Shown: positions 1 to 11,191, counted from the stretch's first letter. The stretch is DNA of 64,000 nt from Hirsutella rhossiliensis (GCF_020360975.1 NW_025408668.1:5890001-5954000); one strand, 5' to 3'. The notes: generated by a model from the sequence alone, not told the origin. Numbers and translations are program-made.

Positions 1-104
1 TGCCAAAAAGGAGGTTGAGGGTTTGGCAGTGTTCAAGATGAGAGCAGCAAATGTTTTGACTCATGGGCCTATCCATCCTGCTTGCTCCGCGGACAGTCAC
101 TCGT

Positions 105-147
<43 letters not shown>

Positions 148-2569
148 GTCGTCTTGTTTCGCCTCGTCCTCTCCCACCCCTCTTCTGTTTCCCAGCATCG
201 GGTATGTACGCTGCGGCTAGTCGTTGGACGCATCATTTTCTCGCAACCATGCATGCGCGACAAAGTCTATTTGGGGCGTGGGCGTGGCGCAACGACTGTT
301 TGGGATATGTTGCGAGATGACGAATCTTGTCAGCACGTCTCGATGGCAGCAGACGCGCGTGCTATGATTCGCACGCGCCTGGAGCAAGGGTTCTGGGCGA
401 GCGCAGTCATGGCTGCATACGTAAGTTACATGGCTTTTTTGCATGCAACTTGTCGGGCGGGCTGCTTTGCAACAGACGCGAGAGGCGACCGAGACGGCCG
501 AGTTTCACCGTGCGCATTTCATCACCATTTCATTTCGCCGCCCAAGTGTGAGAGTCATCGTCTCTTGGGGCAAAAACCTTGTCAGTCCCGCCTGATTGAT
601 GACAGCAACCCGGTGGGCCGTCATGGGCACATGAGTGTGACTGGGCACGAACGGTGAGCTGGGCGGCCTGCATCTCTTCTTGTCGCGAGCGCTTGCTCGC
701 TGTTTCAGGGCATACAGGCGCAGTGGGAGCCCGAGACGAGGAGCATGAGTTTTCTCTCTCTCTCATTCCCTCTCCCCCTCTCTCTCCCTCTCTCGTTTTC
801 GTACATATACGCTTTGAGAGGAGAGAAAAACTATGTTGCAAGGGCAGGCCAGGCAGGATAGAGGCGGCCCAAGGGTGGAGCCCGCTTGCGACGGATAGAG
901 TTGCCTGACAAGGTAGATAGGAAACGTCGGTGTTGGACCGTGGAGATACGGGGCTCTGGAATCCCGAACTGGGCGAGCCCACACGGTAACACGGGGGCGC
1001 CGTGATTGGTGGCTGTGAATTGCTGTAGGCCCCGTGTCGCACGCCAAAAAAAATTGTGTGCGAATAGGAGCCAGACTACACGGTGTATGAGCATGTAATT
1101 ATGTGTGTGTGCAACCTTGGTTGGGCCGGCCTTTTTGACGCGACATGCATGTATTGATTCATGGTGCAGTACTCCGTACGCTGGTCAGAGACGGAGGACG
1201 AGCCAGTTGCCAAGTCTTGCAGATACAGGCGGCAATCCCCAAAGGATCATGCATCCTAGTGCAAAAGTCATTGGCCAAGAGCTCGCCAGCCCGGTTGGTT
1301 GTGTTGGGCACAGATTGCTCGAACAAAGAGAAAGAGTGGGAGAAGGAGAAACAGGAAACAAGAAGGACAGGAGGAGCGAATGTACCCGGACCGTGCGGCC
1401 CTTGTCCGCTGGTGCAACAGCAAAGAGTCAGGTCTGCAATGCATCGCTCTCTTGCTTCTCTAGAGTCTAGCCCAACCGGTTGGCCAATGGCAACGAGACG
1501 CCGTTGGCTACTGTTTTGTCAACTGATGTGATCTAATCCTCCCTCGGAAACTAAAACCTGTCTCTCATCGCACATTCTTTTTTTTCGTCCTCTTCCACAT
1601 CGTCTCTACTCTCTCTCTCTCTCTCTCTTCCTTTCGCCTTGCCGCTTCCTTCATTCAATCAATCTCCTGCTCCGCCCCCGCCCACTCACCGCCGTCTTGG
1701 CTCAGGCCTGTAATTACTTACTGCACTTGCTTGCATTCAGCAAATATCCCTCGACAACTGCCCAAACGGTAAGTAATGCTGCTTGTTTCCCCGCCCATGC
1801 AACGGCCCCCCCTCGGCGCCCGGAGCAGGAGCACTAAGCGAGAGGCCTGCCACTCTCCGATTCATCTCCCCTCCCCCCCGCGCCCTCCCCTTCTTCCCTT
1901 CTCCCTTCTCTTAATTACCAGCTGTCTGTCCGCGTCACTCAACTGCCGCCGACGCCGCCGCCCGCCAAGTTGGCCCCTCCCCAGGCCACCCTCCAGCCAA
2001 ACTTGCGTTTATTATTTTAGACTCTGACTTGCCGATCAGGCTTTGTTATTAGCCTGGGCTCTCTTTCCCCTCTCCCACTCGCCCACCCCCGACGCGCTCT
2101 CTCTCAGTCAGCCAGCCCGACCAGCCAATTGCCATTCTGGCTCTGCACCTTGCGGAGCCTGGTCCTGTTCTTCGCTGACGTGGCTTGCTCTACTCTTCTT
2201 TTTTTCATTTTTAGTTTTCTCCTACCCTCGGCACCCCACGCTACTGCCCTTTTCGTATTGAGAAGGGGTGCTGCAAAGGGACTTTGAGAGAGAAAAAATT
2301 AAGATTTATATACATGACCCAACTCGTCGGTCGGTGTTATTAAACTACCGAAAGCCTCTGTAACTCGCCTTTAAATTACACCAGCACCGCCCGTCAACCA
2401 ACCCCTGGCACCAACTCAAGAACCTGGAAAAACGAAAAACAAGGGACGAGAGAGAGAAACAGAGACAAAGACGAGCGCCTCCTCTCCCCTCATCTCTACA
2501 TCCATCCTGGCCGCGACGGCAACTCGACGAACAAGAGCAAGACTTTAGCAACGTCGTCGACACAACATC
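1..2569. other. Intergenic/leader region, no supported gene
   Basis: No ORF here has family-like sequence or a convincing splice pattern. The stretch contains a CA/TA microsatellite, several pyrimidine-rich tracts (about 744-800, 1600-1630 and 1860-1915), and an AT-rich TATA-like element at 2305-2312, about 260 bp before the ATG at 2570. The last 500 bases look like the promoter and leader of the following exon. The 9-mer TACTCCGTA occurs at 1170-1178. Confidence 0.6.
105..147. repeat. Compound microsatellite (CA)n-(TA)n
   Basis: About twelve AC/CA units are followed directly by about nine TA units. Short ORFs through it encode only alternating Thr-His or Tyr-Ile runs and are artefacts. Confidence 0.95.
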
Positions 2570-2940
2570 ATGGAAGAGCCTGTCGTGATTGACAACGCGG
2601 CGACGACGACGACGGTGCTGCCGGCGGTCGCGCCCCCAGAGGCCAAGTTGCCGGCCGCTGCGAGCGACAAGGAGTTGATGCCATCGGCAGGCGGAGGAGC
2701 ATCGACGGCGACGGCAGAAGCAGCCGACTCAACGGCGCCGGCCGAGCGCGAGGAGAAGGCAGAGGCGTCGGAGACCAAGGCGACGAGGGCGCCCGAGGAG
2801 CCGCCCGCGCAACAACCACAGGCTCCCACGCCCCCGGCCGAACAGGAGCTGAGCCCGTCGCAGACGCTGGGCAAGAAGACGTCTCCGTCTGTTCAGCAGC
2901 AGCAGCAGCAACCGGGTCTCCGCAACGGGATGCCCCCAAT
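2570..2940 (+). CDS. Coding exon of a low-complexity Pro/Ala/Glu/Gln-rich protein; 3' structure unresolved
   Basis: An ATG at 2570 opens 123 codons that are very rich in Ala, Pro, Glu, Thr and Ser, with a run of six Gln near the end. The codons use GC-rich third positions, as in the real genes nearby. The frame meets a stop four bases into a strong donor sequence (GTGAGT at 2941), so this is better read as an exon than as a complete 124-residue protein. One frame-consistent continuation uses a small exon at 3568-3593 (acceptor ..TTCAG, donor GTGAGC) and a last exon at 3823-3854, giving about 142 residues that end in a basic-aromatic tail. This needs introns of about 627 and 229 nt, which is long for this genome. 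The exon could instead be an upstream ORF in the leader of the gene at 4290. The product looks disordered, and I recognise no family. Confidence 0.35.
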
Positions 2941-4289
2941 GTGAGTAGTCGGCTTTTATTTCTCTCATTCTGCTTGTTTCCGCCCCCATCGCCACCACCA
3001 CCATGATTGCGCATTTGTTCCCCCCCCCCGTCCCGGAGCCTTCACGCCTAGTCTTGAGTTGCATTGCCAGAAAGCTTCCCCTTTTTTTCTTTTCCGCCAC
3101 GCCGAGTTTCGAGCACTTTGTCAAACTCGGGGTGCCAAGCTGGCACCCTCTCGCTAGGCGCGGCAGGAGCAGGCCAAGGTTCATTCACCGCATCATGCAC
3201 TTTGGTCGCTCCTGCCCTCAACGCGCAGCACAAGCACAAGCACAGTGTCTGCAGAACAGCAAGTACCTCCCACCCTTGCGCTCCTTCTTGTTTTTCGTTG
3301 CGCCCGCGGCAGGCGGGACAAATAAGCAGAAACAGCGGGAGCGCTAGACTCAAAGCGCCTGCTCGCGCCGGTCCATCAGTTTCTCGTCCTCTGCATCTTC
3401 TCCCCCTTTCTGTCTTTTTCTCTCTCTCTCTTCCCCCGCCGTTTCGCCCCCCGCCCGCAATCAACTTGGACAACCCAACAAGCCAAGCGCTTGCCCTGGG
3501 GCCGTCGTCCTGTTTTTCTCTCCCCCCCGCAACACCCACCCACCCTGTCGACGACTTTCCTCTTCAGGAAGCCGCTTCTTGTTGATCGTCGAGGTGAGCC
3601 AGCCTTGCAAGACCCTCTTTGTCTCCCTCGGTAGTCAGTTGCACGCAGACTCTCTTTTCGCCGGTTGTGCATTTTGCTTTTCACTGCTATTATTCACTTG
3701 CACTTTCCATTTCCGTGTCTCTCGCGTCTGCATTGAAAAGCTTCTCTGCCGCACCCGAGTTAGCCGGTGCTTCTCCATGTCAACTATACCCTATTGTTAT
3801 AATACGGCTGTGCCTGTTGCAGGCCGCGGATGCATCAGGCGCTTCTTCAACTGAACCGTTTGCTGCCGACTATGCTTCTCCACGGCCACGATTCGTGTCA
3901 CTCCATCTTCCCATTCCCCCTTTAGGCAAGGCTCACGTTTCTCCATTTGCAATCTCTCGCATCCTTCCACATTATGCGCACGGCTCGATGCCTTATAGCG
4001 CCTGCCCCGCCCGCCGTGGCAAAGCAATGCTATAGCCCTCGCAAGTCACTCCTCACTCACCTTGGCTCTTGACCGCCCTCGTCGCCTTCCTCACTCTTCT
4101 TTTCATCCCGGACTTGCCTCTGTTACCCCTCTTCTTCATTCGTCATCTCTCTCTTCTTTTTCCTCCCTCATGCATTACTCGCACGCGCACCACCCCCATC
4201 CCTCTCATCCACCCAATATCGCTTCGCAGCATCCCTCAACCGTAGACTTTCTTCGTTTCTCGCAACACACCAAGCCCTCTCTGCCTGCC
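2941..4289. other. Leader or intron-rich interval between the 2570 exon and the 4290 gene
   Basis: The interval is pyrimidine-rich, with several plausible splice signals: a donor at 2941, an acceptor ending at 3567, a donor at 3594 and an acceptor ending at 3822. I read it as 5'-UTR and/or intron sequence. An in-frame extension of the next gene back to an ATG at 4062 encodes Ser/His/Pro/Leu-rich sequence typical of a translated CT-rich leader, so I do not take it as coding. Confidence 0.4.
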
Positions 4290-6317
4290 ATGTCGGATCA
4301 CCAAGATGGCCCCGGCGGGCCGTCGCCGCCGCCCCTCGTCCAGGAAACAGTCACTCACATGTCCTCTAGACACATCAACGGCCGCAAGAACAGTCCCTCC
4401 GACGACGTCGAGGCTGACAGCGAGCTGAGCGAGCCGGATAGCAACCTGCACTCACCCCCGGCCACAGGCCTGGAGGACGAAATCGTAGTTGGCGCAAAGG
4501 CCGACCGCCCTCACAAGACGTCGCCTCTGCGTGTCGTTTCCATGGACCAAGACCATGTCATGGAAGATGTTCGAGATGAGTCGTCGACCGGCTCCCACTA
4601 TCCCAAACGCAAGCGCACGTCCCTCTATAACGACCTGAGCGAGACCAAGATGGAGATTTCCCAGGCCCAGCCCGTCATCGACACTAGATCGCCTCCTTTG
4701 TCGAGAGACGGCAAGTCGAAGCCGAACCGCCAGAGCTTGACTGGCGTTAAGGGCGTTCTCCTCGGTCACTGGAGAGACTCGACCGTCCCTGACGAGAGCA
4801 GGAAGCACGCTGTGATTGGCTTCATCGACGTCCGCGATCGTCTGCGCACCCGCGTCCAGCCTCAGACCAAGGAAGGCGAGTCTTTGACCGAAACCTACCC
4901 TCTACCTCCGGGTCCTGGGGGCAGCTGGGTGACGTTTGAGCGCGTCGTCTTCTCCGATCACCTTGTCGGCCTGGACCACTTCCACATCAAGGAGTACACT
5001 CGCCTCCGTTCCGTCGTTGCGCCCGAGGAGACCGAGGAGGAGCGAAAGGTGGCCGAGGTCGAAGCCGTCAGAGAAGCCGTCCGTCGCGTCAAGGAAAACC
5101 CGGCGACGGACAACCCCACGGCCGCGCCGGCCATTGCGTACGGCACCGACATCCCCGAGCACCTCGCCACCCCTAATCGCCCCGACGGCAAGAGACGCAA
5201 GGTCAGCGGCAGCTTCGCCCCAAGCGCCTCGACCCCGAGCGAGACGCCCGCCCCGGAGTCGCTCCGGTCGCAGACCCCCCCCCAGCCTATGGCCGCTCAC
5301 CAAACCCGCTTTTCTATCGACCCCCTCCCTGGCACTCGCCCAACACGTATCCTCATCGGATACTGGAAACCATCGAGCGAGGCCCACCCGAGGGATCGCC
5401 ATGCGGTGTACGGCATCCTTGGCCAAAACGATATGTTCCGGGTTAAGGTGGTGAGAGAGACGAGGGACGGGCGCTTTGTTGATGGTAATTTTCCTTCGGG
5501 CGCCGGTGCCTTATGGATCTCGTACGAGGAGGTGGAATTTGAGGATCACCTCAAGTCGCTCAACCGACAAGAGGTCAAGGAGTATTGCCGCATCCGGCAG
5601 TATCAGCTGGATCACGGCGAGACGGACGCAGACCGAATCGACAACGAAACAAAGGCCGTCTACGAGGCGCAGACCCGTGCCGGTTCCCTCTTCAAGCAGC
5701 CCAACAATGTCACCGTGCCAACCTTCAGCGCCGCCCCCACGCCCGATGCCGGCGTGGACCGGCCCGCCTCGAGGCTTGGTCACGGCGGCCACGAACTGCG
5801 CCAGTCACGTCGCATTGAGCCCCGACCGGACGGGCGCACGCTGCGGCAGGCCCTGACCGAGAGTGAGCTCCGCTCGGCCCAACGGATGCAGGGCGTCGAG
5901 GCCGCGGAGCGCACGAGCGCCCTGGCACGCCGTGAGATTGCCCGGGCCGAGGCGGCGCAGGGTCGTGCCGACCGCAAGGCTCTCACCCGAGAGCGTGCCG
6001 TGGCCGCCGCCACGGATGCTGTTACTGCCGCTGCCGCTGCCGCCGCCGCCGCCGCTGCGCCCGTTCCCTCGACCAACGGCCGGGCCCTCTTCCACGAGTC
6101 GGAGGAGATGCAGCGCCTGAATAAGGTCTGGGCGCGGCAGGAGTCTCTCCGCTTGAAGGGCGGCGCCGAGGACGCCAAGATGTACGACGGCGTCAAATAC
6201 GAGCGCAAGCCGACTGGGCCCTTTATGGGGAAGCTTGTGTCGCAGGGCACCATTATCAACATTGATGGCGAAGACTACGTCGAGTACCGCGTCCTGACCA
6301 AGCCGTCGTTCTTTTAG
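4290..6317 (+). CDS. Conserved-looking fungal protein with two tandem copies of an uncharacterised domain
   Basis: This is a single-exon ORF of 675 residues. I chose the ATG at 4290 (MSDHQ) because the 76 in-frame codons upstream look like leader sequence. The N-terminal 145 residues are acidic, Ser/Pro-rich and contain a PKRKR-type nuclear localisation signal. About 90 residues from position 152 or so (GVLLGHW, HAVIGFI, FSDHLVGL, KEYTRLR) recur near 352-440 (RILIGYW, HAVYGIL, FEDHLKSL, KEYCRIR), so one domain is duplicated. A basic KRRKV motif lies between the copies. An Arg/Ala-rich predicted helix with a run of more than ten Ala follows (around 570-595). The end is a compact block containing GKLVSQGTI, IDGEDYVEYR and a PSFF terminus. 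I know no named family with this layout. Nuclear location and a chromatin or transcription role are guesses based on the signals and charge pattern. Confidence 0.85.
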   Translation: MSDHQDGPGGPSPPPLVQETVTHMSSRHINGRKNSPSDDVEADSELSEPDSNLHSPPATGLEDEIVVGAKADRPHKTSPLRVVSMDQDHVMEDVRDESSTGSHYPKRKRTSLYNDLSETKMEISQAQPVIDTRSPPLSRDGKSKPNRQSLTGVKGVLLGHWRDSTVPDESRKHAVIGFIDVRDRLRTRVQPQTKEGESLTETYPLPPGPGGSWVTFERVVFSDHLVGLDHFHIKEYTRLRSVVAPEETEEERKVAEVEAVREAVRRVKENPATDNPTAAPAIAYGTDIPEHLATPNRPDGKRRKVSGSFAPSASTPSETPAPESLRSQTPPQPMAAHQTRFSIDPLPGTRPTRILIGYWKPSSEAHPRDRHAVYGILGQNDMFRVKVVRETRDGRFVDGNFPSGAGALWISYEEVEFEDHLKSLNRQEVKEYCRIRQYQLDHGETDADRIDNETKAVYEAQTRAGSLFKQPNNVTVPTFSAAPTPDAGVDRPASRLGHGGHELRQSRRIEPRPDGRTLRQALTESELRSAQRMQGVEAAERTSALARREIARAEAAQGRADRKALTRERAVAAATDAVTAAAAAAAAAAAPVPSTNGRALFHESEEMQRLNKVWARQESLRLKGGAEDAKMYDGVKYERKPTGPFMGKLVSQGTIINIDGEDYVEYRVLTKPSFF

Positions 6318-7680
6318 TTTTGAAGGAGGCAACCTGCACGGGCAAAGCCCAGACGAGGGTCGCCCGGAATGCGGTGTCTACTCTGGCTCTCGGCATGCCG
6401 TGTCCGTGTGGAAGAGGTGCGCCTCAGCCAAGCACATGGAAAGATGGTCGGCTGTCAGGCGATGTGTGACGGTGGTGGAACCCGTGAGGGGAACCACCTC
6501 CTTGTTGGTTTTCCAGATGTCAGGATGGCGAGCCAGAGGGGGGAACCGCTTCCACGGCAGGACTTGGACCTCGTCTCGCCAAAACTCATCATTGGTGTGT
6601 GTTGCTCCGGTACATGAAGGCTCGCTGCCAGTTTCCCTCTACTCTTCTCATGCGCTGGGAAGATGCGGGTCCCTCTGGACGGCGGGGATTGGCAGATGAG
6701 GAGCCCCCTCGGATTCTGACATGCGCATCTGATCTCTATTATTACGCAAGGCAACATGGGGTGAATTCGACGGACCCTTGTTCTTCTTTTCGTTTCTTTT
6801 CATACGCTGCCGCGTTGGCAATGGCAAAATTTTTTTTTTATTCCCACTTTCCGCTTTCCTTGTTCCCTATCGAATGGCGACGGGCACAAACAGATTGGTC
6901 ATGAGGCTTGCAAGAAGCAAACGCCGGCCCGAGGAGCCACATCTCCCCTTTCCTGTTTTCTTTATATATCTTTTCTTACTTTGTCTATAACTTACACTCA
7001 CTCTCTGCTGTTGTCTCTTTCCATCTCCGACTCTGCCCGGGTTTCCCTCCCCCTCCCCCAGTCTGAGGTGAGAATTGTCCCGGTGGCGACCCATGCACGA
7101 TATGGGCTGAGGGGGAATGAGGCTATGGTGATGCCGAGAGAGGAGAAGAGCGTGATCGGGGAGCAAACGGGGGGTAATGAGGCCTTGTGTGTCGCGGCTG
7201 GACAACGTCATTTTTGTCTCGTTTGGCTGGGGCATCGACCGAGCGAGGCTGTTTGGGAGACCAGAGTGGCATCGCGTCTGTTGGGAGGGGCGGAGGGAAC
7301 TCGCCAGGAGAGGGACCGCTTGCTGGACCGAGACTTCTTTTGCAGCAGTACCGGGAGAATGGAGTTGGCAATAGGGGTTGGTCTTATACCCAATATGTGC
7401 AGTCTTAAAAAACATGGTTGCCAAACACTGCCTGTCGTTGACGAGGCTCAACTCATCTTATATTCCGGGTCCGTCGGTGATGCTGCTCTTGATTCGAAAA
7501 ATCCCACGCTCCCCTTTGTTTTCCCTGTCTCTACATCCTCGCCCTGTCCCCCGGCGGCATCACCCTTCCCCCTCTCCTCAAATGAGCCCATGTGCGACCC
7601 GTCTCTCATGCCCAAAAGACGAGCGATCTCAGGAGATCGGGTCAGGCCACGGCCCTCCACACCCCTCGCCCCTCCGGTCA
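6318..7680. other. Convergent intergenic region, no gene seen
   Basis: This 1.36-kb gap lies between the 3' ends of the 4290 gene (plus) and ZPR1 (minus). It contains T-rich and CT-rich tracts around 6775-6860 and 6985-7060 and must hold both 3'-UTRs. ORFs running through it have random composition. Confidence 0.5.
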
Positions 7681-9188
7681 TTACGCCACGTCGCTTCCAC
7701 CGCGTGGCTGCGCCTCTTCCTTGTCCGGCGCCTCGTACCCCTCCGTCTTCATGTCCTTGAGCCCCAGCTCTTCCTCCTCCTCGGCGGTGCGGTCGTAGGC
7801 CTCCCTGGTGATCTTGGGGTCCGGCGCGGGCGGGTCGACGAGCGGCTGCACGAAGCTGCTCGCAAAGGGGTCCGCCAGGACGATGGTAAAGGCCCTGTCG
7901 CCGCGGATGGCGGCGTCGAGCCCGTCGAAGAAGGCCTGCCACTGGCCCCGCTCGCTGGCGGCCAGGGAGTCGCCGCCGCTGCTGGCGCTGGGCCCGTTGG
8001 CCTCGAAGATTTGGCCGTGGAGGTCGTTGCGCACCTGCGTCAGGAGGCCCTCGACAGTGGTGAAGCGGCCGCCGAGCGTGCCCGGGTTGACCTGTAGCTT
8101 GAGCTCCGGGCACTCCATGCCGCACGTCTCGCTCTTGAGGATGTCGCGCGCCAGGTCGACGGGACCGTCGACGCGGAGCGTAATCTTCTCGCCGCGCTCG
8201 GGTATCTCGCCGCCAGTCTTGACATCGTTGGAGCGGTAGCCGCAATCGTCGCAGACGGTCGACATGAGCACCACCTGCTTGAAGTGGGGGATGTCGACCA
8301 TCTTCATGTGCGTCGTGCAGGGGTGCATGCAGCCCGGGCACGTGGCGGGGAAGCTGTAGACCTCGTTGGGGGCAATCTCGCCGTCAGCCGTGAGCTCGGG
8401 CGCGGCCGGCGCGTTGGCCCCGGCGCTATCCGAGAGGCCGAGGGCGGCGTTTTGCTCCGGTGTCCGGGCAAACTCTCGCTTCTCCCACTTGCCGACGCCG
8501 TCCTTGAGATCGGGCGCGATGAAGGAGTTGCCGGCCGGGTCGTCGACGTAGAAGCGGAAGGGGAACGCGTCGCCTGCCAGCATGGCGCGGGCCCTGGTGA
8601 TGATTTCGGCCACCTTGGGGAAGTGTTCGGGCATCTGCTCCTTGCGCGCCTCCTGTCCCAGCTCGAGGTCGTCGACGACGGAGGTCAAAAGGCCCTCGAC
8701 GTTGGTCAGCTGGCCGCGCCCGGCGGGGATCTCGAGATCCAGCTCGATGAACTTGACGGTGGCAGAGTCGGACTTGACCACTTGGCGGCCAAAGTCGTCG
8801 AGCGAGGTCAGGCGCAGTTCGTAGTGGGTGCCCTTGGGCTGCACAGTGCCGGCGGCCTGGATCTCGTTGTTCTGGGTGTTGCAGTGTTCGCAGGAGAAGG
8901 ACATGATGACGACTTCACGGAAGTATGGGATGGCGGTCAGGAGGAGCCGAGTGACGCCCTAGGTGCAGAAGACAAGTCAGCGGCGAAAAGAAACAGATGG
9001 GCGGCGCGACTCACATTCTCTCCACAGTTCATGCACAGAGACTCGACTTCCTCGACGGCCCGTTGCTCGTCGTCGGCGACGTCGCCATTTGCAGCTGGCT
9101 CGGCGAGGCTCTCGACCTTTGTGCCGATGGCCTCGAAGAACTGGGACGGGTTCTGCGTCGCCTCACTGGTCTGTTCGTCTAACGGCAT
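7681..9188 (-). CDS. ZPR1: Zinc finger protein ZPR1
   Basis: Two exons, 9188-9015 and 8958-7681, give 483 residues, the normal size for ZPR1. The 56-nt intron (GTGAGT donor, CCTAG acceptor) falls inside the first zinc finger, between CMNCGEN and GVTRLLL. Finger 1 uses C52, C55, C81 and C84. Finger 2 has the same spacing (CPGC ... CDDC) after an EVYSFPATC linker. Each finger is followed by a long double-psi-like ZPR1 homology domain (GQLTNVEGLL; GGRFTTVEGLL), so the two-fold ZF-ZPR1 repeat is complete. ZPR1 is known to bind eEF1A, acts as its folding chaperone, and shuttles between cytoplasm and nucleus in growing cells. The C-terminal tail is acidic (runs of Glu). It heads a run of three minus-strand genes, each with its own gap of about 300 bp, so separate promoters are likely. 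Confidence 0.96.
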
Positions 9189-9519
9189 TCTATTTTCCGT
9201 GTCCCTCTGTGTTCCGTGGCTGGGAAGGCTATCGCAAGGGTAGAAAAGTGTCGATGGTGGTGGTTGTTAGTGGTGGTGGAGGGGCTCCGAATTTTTTGGA
9301 GGGGCAATTCTGGAAAGGCATTAATTATGTCATGGCATGGAAATTGGCGCGCCGGCCGAGCATCGGGTCTAGAATATTCGTGGACCATCAACCATCTCGT
9401 GCAGGTATCTTTTTCGCACGCAGCCCAGGAGAACGGACGGCTTTGCATCAACTTTGGATAGACGATAGGGGAGCAGAGCCGGGCCGATTGCTTGTTTAGG
9501 AGAAGTGAGGGTTGGCCGC

Positions 9520-10092
9520 TCATTTGCCCCTAAAGTCGGCCAGCGTCAGCGAGCTTGCTGAGCTCTGCTGCTGCTGCTGCTGCTGCTGGGAGAGCAGAGC
9601 CTGCAGGCCGGCCCTTCGATTCTTTGCCCGCTGCTTGCTGCTGGCATTTGCCGTCTTTTTAGACGCGTCTGTGTTCTTCGTCACCGCCGTTGTCGCCTCG
9701 GCCGCCGGCAGCCTGGGCCCCTTGCGGCGGCGGACGGCTTGTTCCGGGGCTGCGAGGTTGGTCTTGGTCAGTCGCTGGCAGCGGCCACAAGTCAAGACTT
9801 TGGTCCGTTTGGATGCCTCAGGAGGCGGCTTCCTCCCGGCCCCAGCGGACCTTCGCCGGCGAGCTTTGCACGTCTCGAGTTTCACCGTTGTACCCTGTCC
9901 GTGAATCATGATGTGGCCGCAGGCGGAGCAGACGTGCTGTCGCTGAAGCTCATGCTGGGGCACATTGGCATGGGAAAGGAGGTCGGCGCGATGCCTCATG
10001 AGGTGAGCCGATGTCTCGGGCGCCGCGCCGCGCAGTAGATGGGCAGCATCGGTTAGAAAATCGAGGCTTGCCGTCAGCTGACTCGAGGCCAT
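9520..10092 (-). CDS. RNase P/MRP Rpr2/Rpp21/Snm1-like zinc protein
   Basis: A single exon of 190 residues. I chose the ATG at 10092 (MASSQL) because the helical N-terminus of the family begins there; the 67 codons upstream lack family character. The N-terminal half (LDFLTDAAHLL, AHLMRHRADLL) resembles the two helices that pack against Rpp29 in this family. It is followed by a four-Cys zinc site: CSACG near residue 55 and CGRC near residue 100. Between them is a basic, Arg/Lys-rich insertion. The C-terminal third is Lys/Ala-rich with an octa-Gln run and a basic NRRAG patch, consistent with RNA binding. The family contributes to RNase P (pre-tRNA 5' processing) or RNase MRP (rRNA processing). 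I cannot separate Rpr2 from Snm1 by eye. Confidence 0.8.
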   Translation of the reverse strand: MASSQLTASLDFLTDAAHLLRGAAPETSAHLMRHRADLLSHANVPQHELQRQHVCSACGHIMIHGQGTTVKLETCKARRRRSAGAGRKPPPEASKRTKVLTCGRCQRLTKTNLAAPEQAVRRRKGPRLPAAEATTAVTKNTDASKKTANASSKQRAKNRRAGLQALLSQQQQQQQQSSASSLTLADFRGK

Positions 10093-10395
10093 GACGGGGG
10101 GCGCGAGGCTGCCTTGGTATGCTGTTGATATCAAGTTTCGATCTAATTCTTGGGGTCGTATTCTGAGGTTGCAAACGGCTGGCTTGCAGTTAGCGATGAG
10201 GGGGTGTTTGAATAGCACTGTGCTGGGCGTGGCGCTCGGCAGGACGACATTGGGCCATTGATATCCGGCCTTGTACCGGAGCCTACCCTGCACCCGTAAA
10301 TGAGAAATAAAAACGTCACCATCACTCCTAACAAAATTGGGCGTGTCCAGCTTGAATAATATGTTGCGGAGGCAATGCTCCTGTGCTGGCTTTCT

Positions 10396-11094
10396 TCAAG
10401 CTCGGCGAATATCCCATGAAATTTCCTTGATGCTCACCTCCTCTCCCGCCTTGTCGTCATAGTCGTACCACTCCCCATCCACCAAGTCGATGCCCGTGAA
10501 CTTGGTCCCAGACTCGGCGCCCTGGGCTGCCCAGTCTCCCTACAGGATGTCAGTCTACAGGCCAGCAAAAGACGCCGAGACGCGCACCTCCGGCTTGAAT
10601 TCTGTAAACTCCAACCCCCGGCAGTCAAACTCAATCAACCTCTGGGCCTTGGGCGGCTCCGACTGCTCGTACGGGGCGGGGCCGCTCTTGATGGATGCAG
10701 ACGACTCTCGCTGAGCATGTCAGCGCCTCCTCTCGTTGCAGAGAGCTTGATGAATCCAGACCTTGCAGTTTTTGCACCTCCAAACAAAGTTGGCCTCGCC
10801 GCGGCTGCCGCTCATCTCGTTGGTCTCCTGCATCATGCATGAGCACTCTTGTCCAGCCTCGGATCTGGGCTCAAGGCAAAGGGCGTACAAAGCGGTTCAC
10901 TCCCACATAGTTGGCGTGCGACTCTCTGCAAGAGGTGCATTGAACCTTGAACATGTACCAGAACGGATTGTCCGCGGTGTCTTCGGGGCGCAAGCCGGTG
11001 ACTCTTGAGAGACAAAGTCAGTTGGCTGGTTGCTCGGACGTGCCGTGTCTGATACCTACCCCGACAGTTCCGCCTTGAGCTCGAGGGCAAACAT
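10396..11094 (-). CDS. DUF866 / CXXC-motif zinc-binding protein (CZIB, UPF0587)
   Basis: Five exons: 11094-11060, 11003-10889, 10827-10762, 10710-10588 and 10539-10396. They give 165 residues, matching the family size of about 160. The four introns are 48-61 nt; intron 3 has a weak GTCTGG donor. The protein starts MFALELKAEL, as family members do. It carries CTSC (in VQCTSCRESH) and CKNC (in WRCKNCKRES) as the paired CXXC zinc site, with the conserved SGSRGEANFVW stretch between them. A DFxxRGLE-type strand (EFDCRGLEFTEFKP) follows, and the end is an acidic-aromatic segment (GEWYDYDD). Human C1orf123 is the family's known member; its molecular role is not well established. The gene is divergent from the PPR-like gene, with 212 bp between the start codons. 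Confidence 0.9.
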
Positions 11095-11183
11095 GCTGGC
11101 AGTCGACCGAGGCTCGAAATCATCAACGTAGTGAGCCCGACGACGATGACTTGCGATGTGGGGTGAAATCGACAATTGGGGCA

Positions 11184-11191
11184 TCACGTGA
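11184..11191. promoter_or_regulatory. Palindromic E-box TCACGTGA in a divergent promoter
   Basis: A perfect 8-bp palindrome containing CACGTG lies in the 212-bp gap between the divergent start codons of the CZIB gene (11094) and the PPR-like gene (11307). This is the classical site for bHLH factors of the Cbf1/Pho4/USF type. A shared role for both genes is inferred from position only. Confidence 0.55.

Noticed and set aside
4062..4289. Upstream ATG extending the 4290 protein by 76 residues
   Set aside because: The extension is Ser/His/Pro/Leu-rich, as expected from a translated CT-rich leader, and lacks charge or domain features.
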